From: Theocolax elegans
Taxonomy: Eukaryota; Arthropoda; Insecta; Hymenoptera; Cerocephalidae
Length of the DNA stretch: 64,000 nucleotides
Assembly (NCBI GenBank): GCA_026168455.1
Contig: CM047429.1
Location: 5,793,125 to 5,857,124, forward strand
Direction: 5' to 3'
This document shows positions 24,757 through 37,083 of this stretch, one piece after another. Below the pieces are notes generated by a model. The model had not been told where the DNA came from and ran no database searches. It saw only the letters and a program-made list of their open reading frames with translations. Every line of letters starts with the position of its first letter. The stretch's first letter is position 1. Position numbers and translations under genes: made by a program.

Positions 24757-25851
24757 TTAAGGGGGTATCCGCATTTAAAACGTTCAAAAAATCGATTTTT
24801 TTATTGCTTAAATCTATTCCTTATATGTATAAAAACATATATCCGAAGTTATAGAGTCGGATTCGTAGTATTTCCGAAGATACAGCACAAAACGCAACGT
24901 AGCATCGAGCAAGTGCCAGTGCTGGGTCAGACTGAAACGCGCGCGCTCCTCCCCTCGTCTCTAAACTCGAAACTATATACCTGAAAAGGTTCAGCAGCTG
25001 TTCGAAATAATATTTTGCTTTCATAGAAGCGTCTTTTGAACCTTAGTATTGTGCAGGGTTGTAAGTACTCGAATCATTTCGAAGAATAGAATCCTTAAAA
25101 ATCCATAATCAATTTTAATTTTGGATTTTCATTTACTGCGAATCCTAATCTCCCTTGATTTTATGATTCTCAACTTTATCGAATCATAAGATCCAAGTGA
25201 TTTAAGAATTTTCTGTCACATACAATCACAAATCCTTTTGATTTTTTGATTATATTTATTGCAAATCATAAATACTAATGATTTTTGGATTTTTAGTTTT
25301 TATGAATCGCAAATACCGGTGACTTTAGGAGTTTTTCTTTCTAAGATTCACAAATACTAATGAATTTACGAGTTTGTTTTTCACGAGTCAAAAATCCGTT
25401 TGATTTTGTAATTTCTTTTTGATGACAATCATAAATACCGACGATTTTATAATTTTACGTATTTCGAATAAAAGAATCATGATGATTTTTTTCCTTTTTC
25501 ATATACGAATCATTAATTTCATTTATTTTATGTTTTCTCGTAAAAGCAAATAAAATTTCTTTGATAGTTGTAATACGATTTATTAATGATTCTCGAGGTA
25601 CCTGGACTATTGGATTGTTGTTAATTTTAAATCCGATTTTGTTATTAAAAGCTTTTTCCTTACACTGAGCACAAAATACTACTTGCTTTCCCTATTTACG
25701 GGGCGCAATATCACACTTTTCAATTCTTATGTAAAATGTACCTAGTGCTTAGTGAAATAAATTCAGAACAAAACAAATGTGGATGCGTGTGTGACAATTA
25801 ATACGGGTATTTAGAAGCTTGTTTGTGCGTTCGGTAAATTTATTTATAAGT

Positions 25852-25992
25852 GCTTTTGTGTGCGTATGTATGCGCGAGTGCGTAAATATGTATATGTGTG
25901 TGTGAATGTGTGTGACTTTGTGAATATGTGTGCGAGTATGTGAATATATGTGTGATTGAATGTGTGTGAATGTGCGTGCGAGTGGGTATATG

Positions 25993-26006
<14 letters not shown>
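25852..26006 (+). repeat. (TG)-rich microsatellite at the 3' end of the LINE
   Basis: An imperfect TGTG/TATG/TGCG repeat directly adjoins the poly-T (poly-A on the minus strand) of the LINE at 26007-26032. A similar tract adjoins the LINE's other end, so the element sits inside a microsatellite. Confidence 0.9.
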
Positions 26007-26023
<17 letters not shown>

Positions 26024-26032
26024 TTTTTTTTT

Positions 26033-29000
26033 CCGAAGAGGTGGAGAAATGCTTAATGCACCATGACTGGAGCCATGCAAGACTCCCCGTGTGTGGGACT
26101 CTCCTACCGAAGGATGTCGATAGGCATACCCACTAAAACTCCACCTCTTTTCTTACCTTTATTCCCCCGCGGAAACCGCCGCAAGGCATTACTTCGCGGG
26201 GGGAGGCACGGCTAGATTAGCCCACTACTGTTGCTATCGCAACTCTTCTATCCTCGTCTCTTCTGATGAGACCCAGCCTGTCCACTACGGACGTACAGAG
26301 GGTCACTACCGCGTTCCATCCCTCCTGGGAGCCAAGCAGGCACGCCCCGATGCCCTCAGGGGTGAGGGGACCGCTCCAAGTGATTTGAAACTGGTCCCGT
26401 TCCTCCCTGAAACGAGGACACCGTAGGAGGACGTGTTCCACGTCTTCGTCCACCCCTGAACAATCCGGGCACTCTGCGCTACCGTAGACCCCTATACGAA
26501 ATAGGTAGCTACGGAAGCATCCGTGCCCGGTCAACACCTGGGTAAGCTGGAAACTGACGAAGCCGTGTTTCCTGCTCGCCCACTCCCGGATCCGCGGGAT
26601 GATGCGGTAGGTCCAGCGGCCGTCTCTGGCTGAGTCCCATCTCCGCTGCCACTCCTCTACGGTCCGCAATGACCATAGGTTATGGCAGCGATTCTCTTCT
26701 ACGCGTCGCCCACCCTCACGGTGTCTTTCAGCTCTCTCGGCTGCCAGGAGGTCGAAGGGGGCGGTCCCCGCGATCACCGAGAGCGCAATGTCAGATACGG
26801 TTCGGTACGCTCGGGCCACCCTTAGCGCAGCTATCCTGCAGGCTCTCTGACACGGAGCACCAAAGCTCTTGTGCCTGTTCAGGGCATCAGCCCAGATAGG
26901 AGCTCCGTATAAAATTACGGAGCTCACCACCGAGGCAAGGAGAGACCTTTGCGGTTGCTGGGGTCCCCCGATGTTGGGCATGATGCCCGCCAGCGCACGG
27001 GCCACCTTTGCCGCCTTTGGGCCTGCGTTCGCGAGATGGTGTTTGAACGACAGCCGCGCGTCTAGTGTGACCCCTAAATACTTCAACGTTTTCACCGACC
27101 GTATCCGTTCTTTACCTACCGTGAAGGTGGCGGTCCTCTCCTTTTTTGTGCGAGAGATGAGCACCGCCTCCGTTTTTTCCGCCGCCAGACTAAGTCCGTG
27201 GTCTCTCAACCAAGTGGCGACCACTTCTATAGAGACGTCTCCGAGATATTCGATCTCTTCGACACTCTTTGCGACCACCACTAGCGCCACGTCGTCCGCG
27301 AAAGCCACCATCGAGACACCCTCCGGAAGTTGCTGCCTAAGCAGGCCGTCATAGACAACGTTCCAGAGTAGGGTCCCAATGACTGAACCCTGCGGCACGC
27401 CTCCCGTGATGTTGTTGGAGTGCACACCGTCGTCGGTGTCGTAGAGCAGAGTACGGTCAGTCAGGTAACTCGAGGTGACCTCCCTGAGATAGAGTGGCAC
27501 TTGGAAGTGCTGCAGGGACAGCATGATGTCGTCCCATCTGGCAGAGTTGAAGGCATTCCGGATGTCCAAGGTGATGATGGCACACATCCGCCTTGCACTC
27601 CGACCAGCATTGATGGCGTTTGTGGCTATGCCAACAACTCTGCCTACAGCATCCATGGTCGATCGACCCTTTCGGAAGCCGAACTGGTTGTCGGAGAGGT
27701 CTCCGGCCCGACCGATGGCCTCTGCAAGCCTGGCGCAGATCACCCGCTCCAGGAGCTTCCCGACTATATCCAGTAGACAGAGCGGGCGGTAAGATGATGG
27801 CTCCTCCGGGGGTTTGTTTCCCTTTGGTAGGAGTACCAGCCTCTGCGTCTTCCACTAGGCCGGGAAGCAACCTTCTCTTATGCATGCGTTGAATGCGTCC
27901 AGGAACAAGCCCGGAGCACTCATCGCCGCTGTCTTGACGGCCAGGCCAGGTATTCCGTCAGGCCCTGGGGCTTTACGTACGGAAATACCCTTAGCGGCCA
28001 TCCTCAGTTCGGCTTCACTAATGTCTGGCGACTCGGCTGCACCAATGGTGGCCATCAGGCCCGTCTCTGCTGCCCTTTTCCGATGTTCTGGAAACAGGTG
28101 GCGGTCGACTCCGTCCAGAAAAACTGGGTCGGTGGGTGCAACAGCTCCCCCGGGGTTGATCTTATTCATAACCGTTTTATACGGTCTGCCCCAGGGGTCA
28201 TGGTCCACCTCCTCACAGAGCTCCCGCCAACACCTTCTCTTGGCAGCCTTGATGGCCACCTTGAGATCCCTCCGCTTTTGTTCGTATTCTGCGGAACGAT
28301 CTTGGAACCGCGGTGTTCCCCTCGCTCTTTGGTGCAGCCTTCTGGCACGCAGGCACTCACGTCTCTTTTCTGCGATGTCCTCACTCCACCAGATTATCGG
28401 TGGGCGGCCGCGAGGGTTAAACTTCACGGCCATAGACGCATCGCAAGCCGCTGTTAGGGCATTCGTGAGGCCTCGTGCTTTTTCTTCGGCGGTTCCCTCC
28501 ACTTTTGCCCCCTCAAGGGAGCAGAAGAACGTCTCACGATCAAACGTGGCTGGTGCCCATCTCTCTCTTACTCCTCTTCCTGCTCTCTTTGTCCTCCCGC
28601 TGGTCAGCTGGAGCTGGTACACGAGTGCTTGGTGGTCACTACCCGTGTAACGATCGCTAACTTTCCAGCCGAGTCCCCCTCTCCCCATCAATCTAGGATC
28701 GACGAAGGTGAGGTCGACTATGGACGACTTGCCGGCTTTTGTGAAAGTCGGGGTTGTCCCTGTGTTAGCGATCTCCAGCCCCAGTAGAGCGAACGCCTCG
28801 AGAAGTGCGCGACCACGCGCGTTGGTCTTGGCGCTACCCCAGTCCGTCGCTCAAGCATTAAAGTCCCCACCGATTGCGACCGGTAGCCGTGAGGACCGAG
28901 CACTGGTGACGACTGCATCCAGAGATCTCGCAAAGTCCTCGGTGGAATCGCTGGGCGGGAAGTAGCAGCTGTACATGCGTACCCCCGCCACCTCCACCCA

Positions 29001-29153
29001 GGTGAAGCTGGGAAGGGGGGCGACCATCTTTCTGGAGATGTGTATATTTTCACAGACCCAGATGGCCGCCTTGCCCGTGGCATCCCTTACCCAGTTCGCC
29101 TTCTCGAGATCCCGGAACTCCTCGCTGATAATCGCTACGTCCGCTCTCTCCTC
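26033..29153 (-). pseudogene. R1-clade LINE (Waldo-like), 5' truncated: endonuclease and reverse transcriptase
   Basis: Minus-strand reading gives an AP endonuclease part (ADVAIISEEFRDL near 29140, GGDFNA near 28860, GSDHQAL near 28630), the RT with FGFRKGRSTMDAV, GGVPQGSVIGTLLWN and FADDVALVV (about 27280-27305), and a C-terminal zinc motif CPDCSG..EHVLLRC near 26420-26475. In-frame stops occur at 28851-28853 (after FNA) and 27855-27857 (after CFPA); the frame is otherwise continuous to 26217. A poly-A tail follows. ORF1 and the endonuclease start are absent. R1-clade elements of Waldo type insert into (ACAY)n repeats, and this one is bordered by TG/AC repeats on both sides. Confidence 0.9.
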
Positions 29154-31250
29154 ATGTGTGTGTGTGTATGTGTGTGTGTGTGTGTGTGTGTGCGCGTGCG
29201 TGTGAATGTGTAATTGTGTGTGTGCGTGTGAGAATGTGTGTAAATTTACACGGTTAAGAGTATGTTTGAGAGTGTATGAATGTGCACACAATTTAACAAA
29301 TAAAAAAGTGCTTGGTACAGAAGATTACTCTTTTATACTTATACCTGGGTGAAAATATTTTATAAAATTTTTATAAAAATTTTATAAAATTTATTTAAAT
29401 AATTATTATAAAATTTTATATGTAATTTATCCATATAGAATTATATATCTTTTTATAATTTTTGTATAATATTCTATAAAATAAACGTATGATAATAGGT
29501 AATTATTTTCACTCATGAAAATCAAATAAAGTTGACTTTAGTGAACCTTTTTAGGGAGCCAAAAACAGCATTTTAGTCCCTCCGGGGATAAATTAAATTG
29601 CAGAGGGCAATAATGAATATTTATTGATCATTAAATTAATAAACAAGTTGTTACTTTCAATAATTTTTTTTTAATATTTTTTACTAAAGATATAAAAAGT
29701 CATTTACTTCTAAGGACAAAATTTTATTTTCAAATTTTTATTGGTTTCAGGGGTCATGGTCCACCTCCTCACAGAGCTCCCGCCAACACCTTCTCTTGGC
29801 AGCCTTGATGGCCACCTTGAGATCCCTCCGCTTTTGTTCGTATTCTGCGGAACGATCTTGGAACCGCGGTGTTCCCCTCGCTCTTTGGTGCAGCCTTCTG
29901 GCACGCAGGCACTCACGTCTCTTTTCTGCGATGTCCTCACTCCACCAGATTATCGGTGGGCGGCCGCGAGGGTTAAACTTCACGGCCATAGACGCATCGC
30001 AAGCCGCTGTTAGGGCATTCGTGAGGCCTCGTGCTTTTTCTTCGGCGGTTCCCTCCACTTTTGCCCCCTCAAGGGAGCAGAAGAACGTCTCACGATCAAA
30101 CGTGGCTGGTGCCCATCTCTCTCTTACTCCTCTTCCTGCTCTCTTTGTCCTCCCGCTGGTCAGCTGGAGCTGGTACACGAGTGCTTGGTGGTCACTACCC
30201 GTGTAACGATCGCTAACTTTCCAGCCGAGTCCCCCTCTCCCCATCAATCTAGGATCGACGAAGGTGAGGTCGACTATGGACGACTTGCCGGCTTTTGTGA
30301 AAGTCGGGGTTGTCCCTGTGTTAGCGATCTCCAGCCCCAGTAGAGCGAACGCCTCGAGAAGTGCGCGACCACGCGCGTTGGTCTTGGCGCTACCCCAGTC
30401 CGTCGCTCAAGCATTAAAGTCCCCACCGATTGCGACCGGTAGCCGTGAGGACCGAGCACTGGTGACGACTGCATCCAGAGATCTCGCAAAGTCCTCGGTG
30501 GAATCGCTGGGCGGGAAGTAGCAGCTGTACATGCGTACCCCCGCCACCTCCACCCAGGTGAAGCTGGGAAGGGGGGCGACCATCTTTCTGGAGATGTGTA
30601 TATTTTCACAGACCCAGATGGCCGCCTTGCCCGTGGCATCCCTTACCCAGTTCGCCTTCTCGAGATCCCGGAACTCCTCGCTGATAATCGCTACGTCCGC
30701 TCTCTCCTCATGTGTGTGTGTGTATGTGTGTGTGTGTGTGTGTGTGTGCGCGTGCGTGTGAATGTGTAATTGTGTGTGTGCGTGTGAGAATGTGTGTAAA
30801 TTTACACGGTTAAGAGTATGTTTGAGAGTGTATGAATGTGCACACAATTTAACAAATAAAAAAGTGCTTGGTACAGAAGATTACTCTTTTATACTTATAC
30901 CCTGGGTGAAAATATTTTATAAAATTTTTATAAAAATTTTATAAAATTTATTTAAATAATTATTATAAAATTTTATATGTAATTTATCCTATAGAATTAT
31001 ATATCTTTTTTATAAATTTTTGTATAATATTCTATAAAATAAACGTATTATAATATGTAATTTATTTTTCACTCTGAAAATCAATAAAGTTGACTTTATT
31101 GACCTCTTTTTAGGGAGCAAAAACGCATTTTAGTCCCTCCGGGGATAAAGTAAAATTGGAGGGCAATAATGAATATTATTGATCATTAAATTATAAAATT
31201 TGTTACTTTCAATAATTTTTTTTTAATATTTTTTACTAAAGATATAAAAA
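28192..31250. repeat. Direct tandem duplication, period 1,556 bp
   Basis: The stretch from CAGGGGTCATGG at 28192 is repeated from CAGGGGTCATGG at 29748. Each copy contains the LINE endonuclease part, the (TG)n tract and about 500 bp of AT-rich flank. The LINE parts look identical, including the same stop codon; the AT-rich parts carry small indels and lose similarity near 31250. The second endonuclease copy (29748-30709) is therefore a duplicate, not a second insertion. Confidence 0.9.
29154..29290 (+). repeat. (TG)n microsatellite at the 5' side of the LINE
   Basis: TGTGTG with TGTA and TGCG variants follows directly on the truncated LINE; the duplicate copy lies at about 30710-30846. The histidine/threonine-rich frames read across it are shadows. 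Confidence 0.85.
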
Positions 31251-33530
31251 TGTCATATATACTTCTAAAAGGTACTACATAATTTTAAACATTAATGTTC
31301 AAATATTGTGTTATTGGTTTTTAGTTAAAACACAGTGGAATGTGTTTTTGTATATTACAGTCCGAATAAGAACTCAAAAATTCTAGTAATCTAAACCCGA
31401 TTAGGTCAAACTGATTTCATATTCGGATACAGCAACCCTCAAAACTTGAGAAAGTATCTCTGTAAGAACACATTTTAATATATTTAAATCAGTGGTCATG
31501 GAATCAGAATATATAGTCAAAAATTTACTTTTTACAAATTTTGTAAATTTGTCCTTGAAATAACTTTGATCCCATGTGGAAAAATTTTACAAAGTTTATA
31601 TAAAATTTTTATAGAATCACTTTATAAAATTTTTATATAAATTTGGCTCTATAAAAACTTTACAAAATTTGTATAAAAACATTATATATTATGATAAATT
31701 GCTTTTTTTTATGTATTTATGTGACAAATAAAAAACTATTTTCTGGGAAGATATAATTTAATGAAAATCATTTATTTGTAGAATAAAGTAACATGAGAAA
31801 ATTTAATAATTAACCATATATAAAATTTTTGTATATATTTTATTTTAATAAAACACTATGAAAATAAAGTAAATATATTTATCATTAAGTGCATATAATT
31901 GTATTTTCCCAAGTGAAAATAATTTATAAATTTTTTATAAAAATTTTATAAAATACATTTTATATATTTTTTATAAAAATTTTATAAAGTGTATTTTTAT
32001 ACAATTTTTATACGACCAATTTTTTATAAAAACTATATAAAATGTATTTTATAAAATTTTTATAAAAAATTTATAAATTATTTTCACTTGGGAAAATACA
32101 ATTATATGCACTTAATGATAAATATATTTACTTTATTTTCAAAGTGTTTTATTAAAATAAAATATATACAAAATTTTTATATATGGATAATTATTAAATT
32201 TTTCTTTTCCATGTGCTGTTTTCTCATGTTACTTTATTATACAAATAAATGATTTTCATTAAATTATATCTTCCCAGAAAATAGTTTTTTATTTGTCACA
32301 TAAATACATAAAAAAAGCAATTTATCATAATATATAATGTTTTTATAAAAATTTTGTAAAGTGATTTTATAAAAATTTTATAAAGTGTATTTTTTATACA
32401 ATTTTTATACGACCAATTTTTTATAAAAATTTTATAAAGTGTATTTTTTATACAATTTTTATACGACCAATTTTTTATAAAAATTTTATAAAGTGTATTT
32501 TTTATACAATTTTTATACGACCAATTTTTTATAAAAACTATATAAAATGTATTTTATAAAATTTTTATAAAAAATTTATAAATTATTTTCACTTGGGAAA
32601 ATACAATTATATGCACTTAATGATAAATATATTTACTTTATTTTCAAAGTGTTTTATTAAAATAAAATATATACAAAATTTTTATATATGGATAATTATT
32701 AAATTTTTCTTTTCCATGTGCTGTTTTCTCATGTTACTTTATTATACAAATAAATGATTTTCATTAAATTATATCTTCCCAGAAAATAGTTTTTTATTTG
32801 TCACATAAATACATAAAAAAAGCAATTTATCATAATATATAATGTTTTTATAAAAATTTTGTAAAATTTTTATAAAACCAAATTTATATAAAAATTTTAT
32901 AAAGTGATTTTATAAAAATTTTATATAAACTTTATAAAATTTTTCCACATGGGATCTAAACGCGGATTTGATTCGGATTTAGCGGCTGTCAAAACTATAA
33001 AAATAGTCATTTACGCTTAAAAGTTTCTTCTCAATTTGACCTTCAAATGCTCTTGATTCTGACGTGATAGCGCCAAATGAAATTATCTTAATCTGAACCA
33101 ATATCGGAATTTGAAGTACAAAATGTACTTTCTACAAAATTTACAAACTTGACCTTTAATGACCTTCATCTTAACCCGATAAAGTCAAACCCCATAAAGG
33201 ATCAGTGGCTGTCAAAATTGTAGAAATATTAGTGACCTCTCCTTAAAACTTTTTTCAAAGTTTGACCTTTATATGACCTCAAACTTGATAACTCCAAATC
33301 AAGCTTAGACTCGGAATCAGCGGGCCGTAATAAGAACATATAGGTCTTGCTCTTAATATACAGACAATTTTTCTATTTTGAGTGACTGTAATCTTTCGAG
33401 TGTTTAACGTCCAGGTCACTATGGCACAATCTACTAGATACCACAAGTAAAAAAACGCACAATACAATAAGTAAAAAAAAATGCAATAAGTCAAAAAAAT
33501 TATATGGATTTTCGATTTATGAATAGGGCC
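31251..33530. repeat. AT-rich foldback and tandem repeats inside the hAT element
   Basis: Sequence built from TTTATAAAATTTTTATAAA-like motifs. A block at about 31680-31990 (landmark CCCAAGTGAAAATAATTTA) is inverted at 32035-32345 and this inverted copy is repeated at 32535-32862. Between them a 54-bp unit containing ATACGACCAATTTT is repeated three times (32409, 32463 and 32517). From about 32950 to 33320 diverged phrases of GACCTT..AAACTTG type recur. No gene is visible. Confidence 0.7.
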
Positions 33531-33587
33531 AATTCACAAGTCAGATGGATTTTTAATTTTTAATTGGAGAAAATCCTTACATCAAAA

Positions 33588-33800
33588 GGATTTTGGATTT
33601 ATAATAAAAGAAAATCCTTACATCAAAAGTATTTTGGATTTATAATTTAGGAAATCCTTTAATCAAAAGGATTTTGGATTTATAACTAAAGAAAATCCTT
33701 TAATCAAAAGGATTTTGGATTTATAATTAAAGAAAATCCTTTAATCAGAAGGATTTTGGATTTATAACTAAAGAAAATCCTTTAACCAAAAGGATTTGTG
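33588..33800. repeat. 41-bp subterminal repeats of the hAT element
   Basis: GGATTTTGGATTTATAA recurs at 33588, 33629 (variant), 33669, 33710 and 33751 with a partial copy at 33792, spaced 40-41 bp and joined by AAAGAAAATCCTTTAATC. Each unit can pair with itself (GGATTTT/AAAATCC). Subterminal repeat clusters are often transposase binding sites in hAT elements; this role is inferred. Confidence 0.75.
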
Positions 33801-33883
33801 ATTTGAAGACAACAAATTCTGCAATTCCAAGGTTGATTTTGGATTCATGATTTGACGAATCATAAATCTCACAACCCTGGTAT

Positions 33884-35247
33884 TGTGACATCCCAAACGC
33901 GATACACAGAAATTCTAATGTCTATCTCAGTTAAATAGCGTAAAGAATATAACTACATAAGCTAACACTAACAAACTATCCCGTATAAGGGAATGAGATA
34001 GCTCTGCGGTAAAGTCTCTGACTGCCACGCGCTATGACGGGGTTCGATTCCCGGCGAGGGCAGATTTTTTTTATTTCACATTTAACGTTTAAAGAATTAG
34101 TTGAAACATTAAAAAGTGGAAAATTGTAAAATTTATAATTTTATAAATTTTTTTTATACATTTGCCAGTTTTGCTCTGAATATCATTGCGCTACGACCAA
34201 AACTGACAAATATGCTAATAATTACTATATAAAACAATTGTTATAAATTATTAAAATCTATTTAAATATTTCATGTGTAATAATAATAAGATACTAAATT
34301 TAAAATTATTGTTTACTGCAATTTACAGTGAAAATTGACATTAGGCCAATTTTCAATGAAATTAAAAGTTTTACAATAAACCAAGACTTGCGTATAGATT
34401 AAGCGTATTGTAAAACTTATACCGTTTCTATTATAATTAAACAATATAATAACTAATATATTTATAACGCAAAACAAAGTACATTGAAAGCAACGACATC
34501 TCTGGCTACCAATAAAGATACGTCGACGCATGTATGTGAGACGGCCCATGGTGAGGGAAGCAAAAGTCTAAGAAAGATCAAGCCGATCCCACCTCAACGG
34601 GAAAGTTTCCCCCACAACTGCTAACCGCCAAGCCTGGATAAAAACAACAGCTCTCGCTGCCTCAACGACGGGTTTAAGCGGCCTCACCGCATTAATAGAG
34701 TCCGCGTGACTCTCTATAAATCTATCAATTGTATGACTCCTCGAGTGAGTCGATGTAAGGGAGCTATATTTCCCAAATAAAGAAATAGCAAAATGTTATT
34801 ACTCTGTATTACAATCATTTCATAAAACCGCATAAAGTATAAATAATCAATGCTTGTGGGAATAGTTAGCCTATTAAGTCTAAAGGAATCGCAGTACCAT
34901 TCATAAGGTGACGCGGGACAAGAGAATTTGTTTTCTCTTCGAACTACGTCATTGAATAGATACTGGGATCTTTAGACTTAAATTGTTAAACTGTTATAGC
35001 TCGCATGGTAACGCGTGACAAGAGAATTTGGTCCCTCTTCGACCTACGTTACTGGGTTAAAACGGGACTACAATTATGGGCAACGCTTATCCATTACAAG
35101 TATTAACGATGAAATGCTCATTCGTCATTCGGTTGTTGGATGGAAACGTTTCCTTACCCAGCACGGAGTGGTGAATTAATAAAAATGAAATTTAAAGACA
35201 TAATTTCAATTTTATAATTTATTATGCGACAAAACAGGACCGTCACA
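33884..35247 (+). mobile_element. Solo LTR, 1,364 bp
   Basis: It begins TGTGACATCC and ends GACCGTCACA, with the 6-bp inverted ends TGTGAC/GTCACA and a 4-bp duplication GTAT. The left GTAT is repeated with the hAT target duplication at 25046-25049 and 33880-33883; the right one is 35248-35251. It contains a TATAAAT box near 34714, AATAAA near 34777 and a roughly 110-bp internal repeat (GACAAGAGAATTTG near 34918 and 35018). No internal region is left, so it is a recombined solo LTR, probably gypsy-type. Confidence 0.78.
33989..34063 (+). pseudogene. tRNA-Gly(GCC)-like sequence in the solo LTR
   Basis: The sequence has an A-box-like TAGCTCTGCGG, an anticodon-loop-like CTGCCAC as in tRNA-Gly(GCC), and a B box GGTTCGATTCC at 34041-34051, followed by a T8 run that could stop RNA polymerase III. 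The 3' acceptor half CGAGGGC has no matching 5' half, so it cannot form a normal tRNA. It is a degenerate tRNA or SINE head captured by the LTR. Confidence 0.55.
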
Positions 35248-35356
35248 GTATGTGTCATCGGTATATAATCTGTGTGTAACCTGCTTCCTATAGTGCTGTT
35301 TGTGGCGTAACGTTTAGTTCTGCTCTGACTATTGACGAGTGCGCTTCAATATAATC

Positions 35357-37083
35357 ATGTCTAGCTATCCGAAAAGTGACAAATCGAGTAGTAATCGTGA
35401 TGCAAAACCACGGAAACGAAAATTCCATGGTAATCAATTCACAACAGAATCAGACGATACAGAGTGCAACACAAGTAGTACTGAGAGAAAATTAGCCACA
35501 GCTAGCACCGAGAACATCATTGTGCATCAAACTCACTGCTATCGAATAATCGAGTTTGTCACAGTATTTTTTGCAATTTCTGATATTGTAATTTGCAGAT
35601 CTTGCAAACAAAATATACAATTTTCAGAGAGCGGACATCGAGGCTTAGGTTTCAAAATTTTATTATTGTGTATGTGTGGTCATAGAGAAATAAATTCAGG
35701 ACCGTTTATAAACACTGGTTTCGAAATAAATAGACGAATTGTTTTTGTTATGAGGCTTTTCGGTGTTGGACGAGAAGGTATCAATGTGTTTTGTGGACTT
35801 ATGGATATATGTAAGGTTTAGCAAAATCAACGTATGATCAAATTGTACAGCATTTATATACAGCGTCAAAATCAATGTTCAAAAGCGTTTGTGAAAAAGC
35901 TGTCAAAGAATAGAAAGAAAAAATATAGAGAATGATAGATCTGCAGACTGTTTGAAAGTTTCTGGTGATGGATCCTGGAAAAAACGAGGTTTTACTTCAT
36001 TGTTTGGTGTTACAATGCTCGTTGCATATTACTCTGGCAAAGTAGTCGACCTTATTGTAAAAAGTGCATATTGTCATTCATGTGCTTTACAAAAGAATAT
36101 ATTAGACGAAGAAGAATTTGCAGAATGGTATAATGATCATAAAGAATCATGCTCTTCAAATCACGATGGTTCAACAGGGAAGATGGAGGTAGATTCAATT
36201 GTGAAGATGTTTTTGAGATCTGTTGAAAATTTTGGAGTAAAGTATACGAATTACATCGGCGACGGTGATTCGAAAACTTTCAATGGTATTGTAAAAATGA
36301 ATCCATATGGTGATGATTACCCTGTGACAAAAAATGAGTGCGTGGGACACGTACAAATGCGCATGGGTACTCGACTCCGAAATAAAAGGAAGGAAGAGAA
36401 GCTTGGAGGAAAAAAGCGTCTAAAAGAGAGTTTCATCAAAAAGTTGACAATATATTATGGTTTAGCAATTCAAAGGAATATTCACTCTGTCCAAGATATG
36501 AAAAAGGCTGTGATGGCAACGCTGGATCATTATTGTTCAACTGATGAATCTCCTCGTCACGAGAATTGTCCGACAGGCACTGACAGCTGGTGTGAATGGC
36601 GCAAAGCCGAAGCTATGAATCGTCTTGCATCCTTCAAACATTCTACTCGATTGATTGACGAAAAAGTGGAGGAACATATTCATCCAATCTACGAAGAACT
36701 TTCGAATGACGATCTCATGACGCGATGCTTAGGTGGACACACGCAAAATTCGAACGAATCGTTCAACTCCACTGTCTGGCGCATAACTCCGAAACATCTC
36801 AATTCTGGTTAAAAATCGTAGAAATTGCTGCGTATATGGCTGCAGGAATGTTCAATGAAGGATATTCAGCAGTTCTGCATACCATGCAATTACTCAATTT
36901 GAAAATTGGCCAGCAATGTAAAGTGTTTGCGGATAATGTCGACAACGGATTGAACGAGAAAGACGACGTTCGTCTCTTTCCAGTAAGGAAGCTCGTACGG
37001 CCCGTAGACTTGAATAACTTCAACAAAATGAGTTCCATGAGGAAGCTGAAGGTCTATTGTATGGCGCAGGAATAGCTGATTAG
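35357..37083 (+). pseudogene. Kolobok/Mutator-like transposase, inactivated
   Basis: The ATG at 35357 starts MSSYPKSDKS, then KPRKRKFHGN, as in insect proteins of the Mutator-like transposase family. The frame stops at 35819-35821, and further stops occur near 35910-35934. It resumes with VSGDGSWKKRG (first catalytic Asp region, near 35958), YIGDGDSKTF (second, near 36255), ECVGHVQMRMGTR (near 36337) and CLGGHTQNSNESFN (near 36726). A shift near 36810 continues as LKIVEIAAYMA, and the family ending YGAGIAD closes at the TAG at 37081-37083 after another shift. DDE assignments follow the family pattern. Confidence 0.85.

Larger units (their letters stand above)
25054..33879. mobile_element. hAT element, non-autonomous, with nested LINE
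   Basis: The ends are CAGGGTTGTAAG and ACAACCCTG, flanked by a perfect 8-bp duplication GTATTGTG (25046-25053 and 33880-33887). CAGGG ends and 8-bp duplications are typical of hAT. The subterminal parts (25080-25570 and 33530-33870) are made of short repeats of AATCC/GGATTTTGG type. No transposase is visible; the 8.8-kb length comes from an R1-type LINE, its partial duplication and AT-rich foldback DNA. The target lies exactly on the 5' edge of a solo LTR. Confidence 0.88.

Noticed and set aside
26669..28650. Plus-strand open frames of 118-256 codons over the LINE
   Set aside because: They are shadows of the minus-strand RT and endonuclease in GC-rich coding DNA.
28851..29291. His/Thr-rich N terminus before the LINE endonuclease
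   Set aside because: It is translation of the (TG/AC)n microsatellite, not LINE protein.
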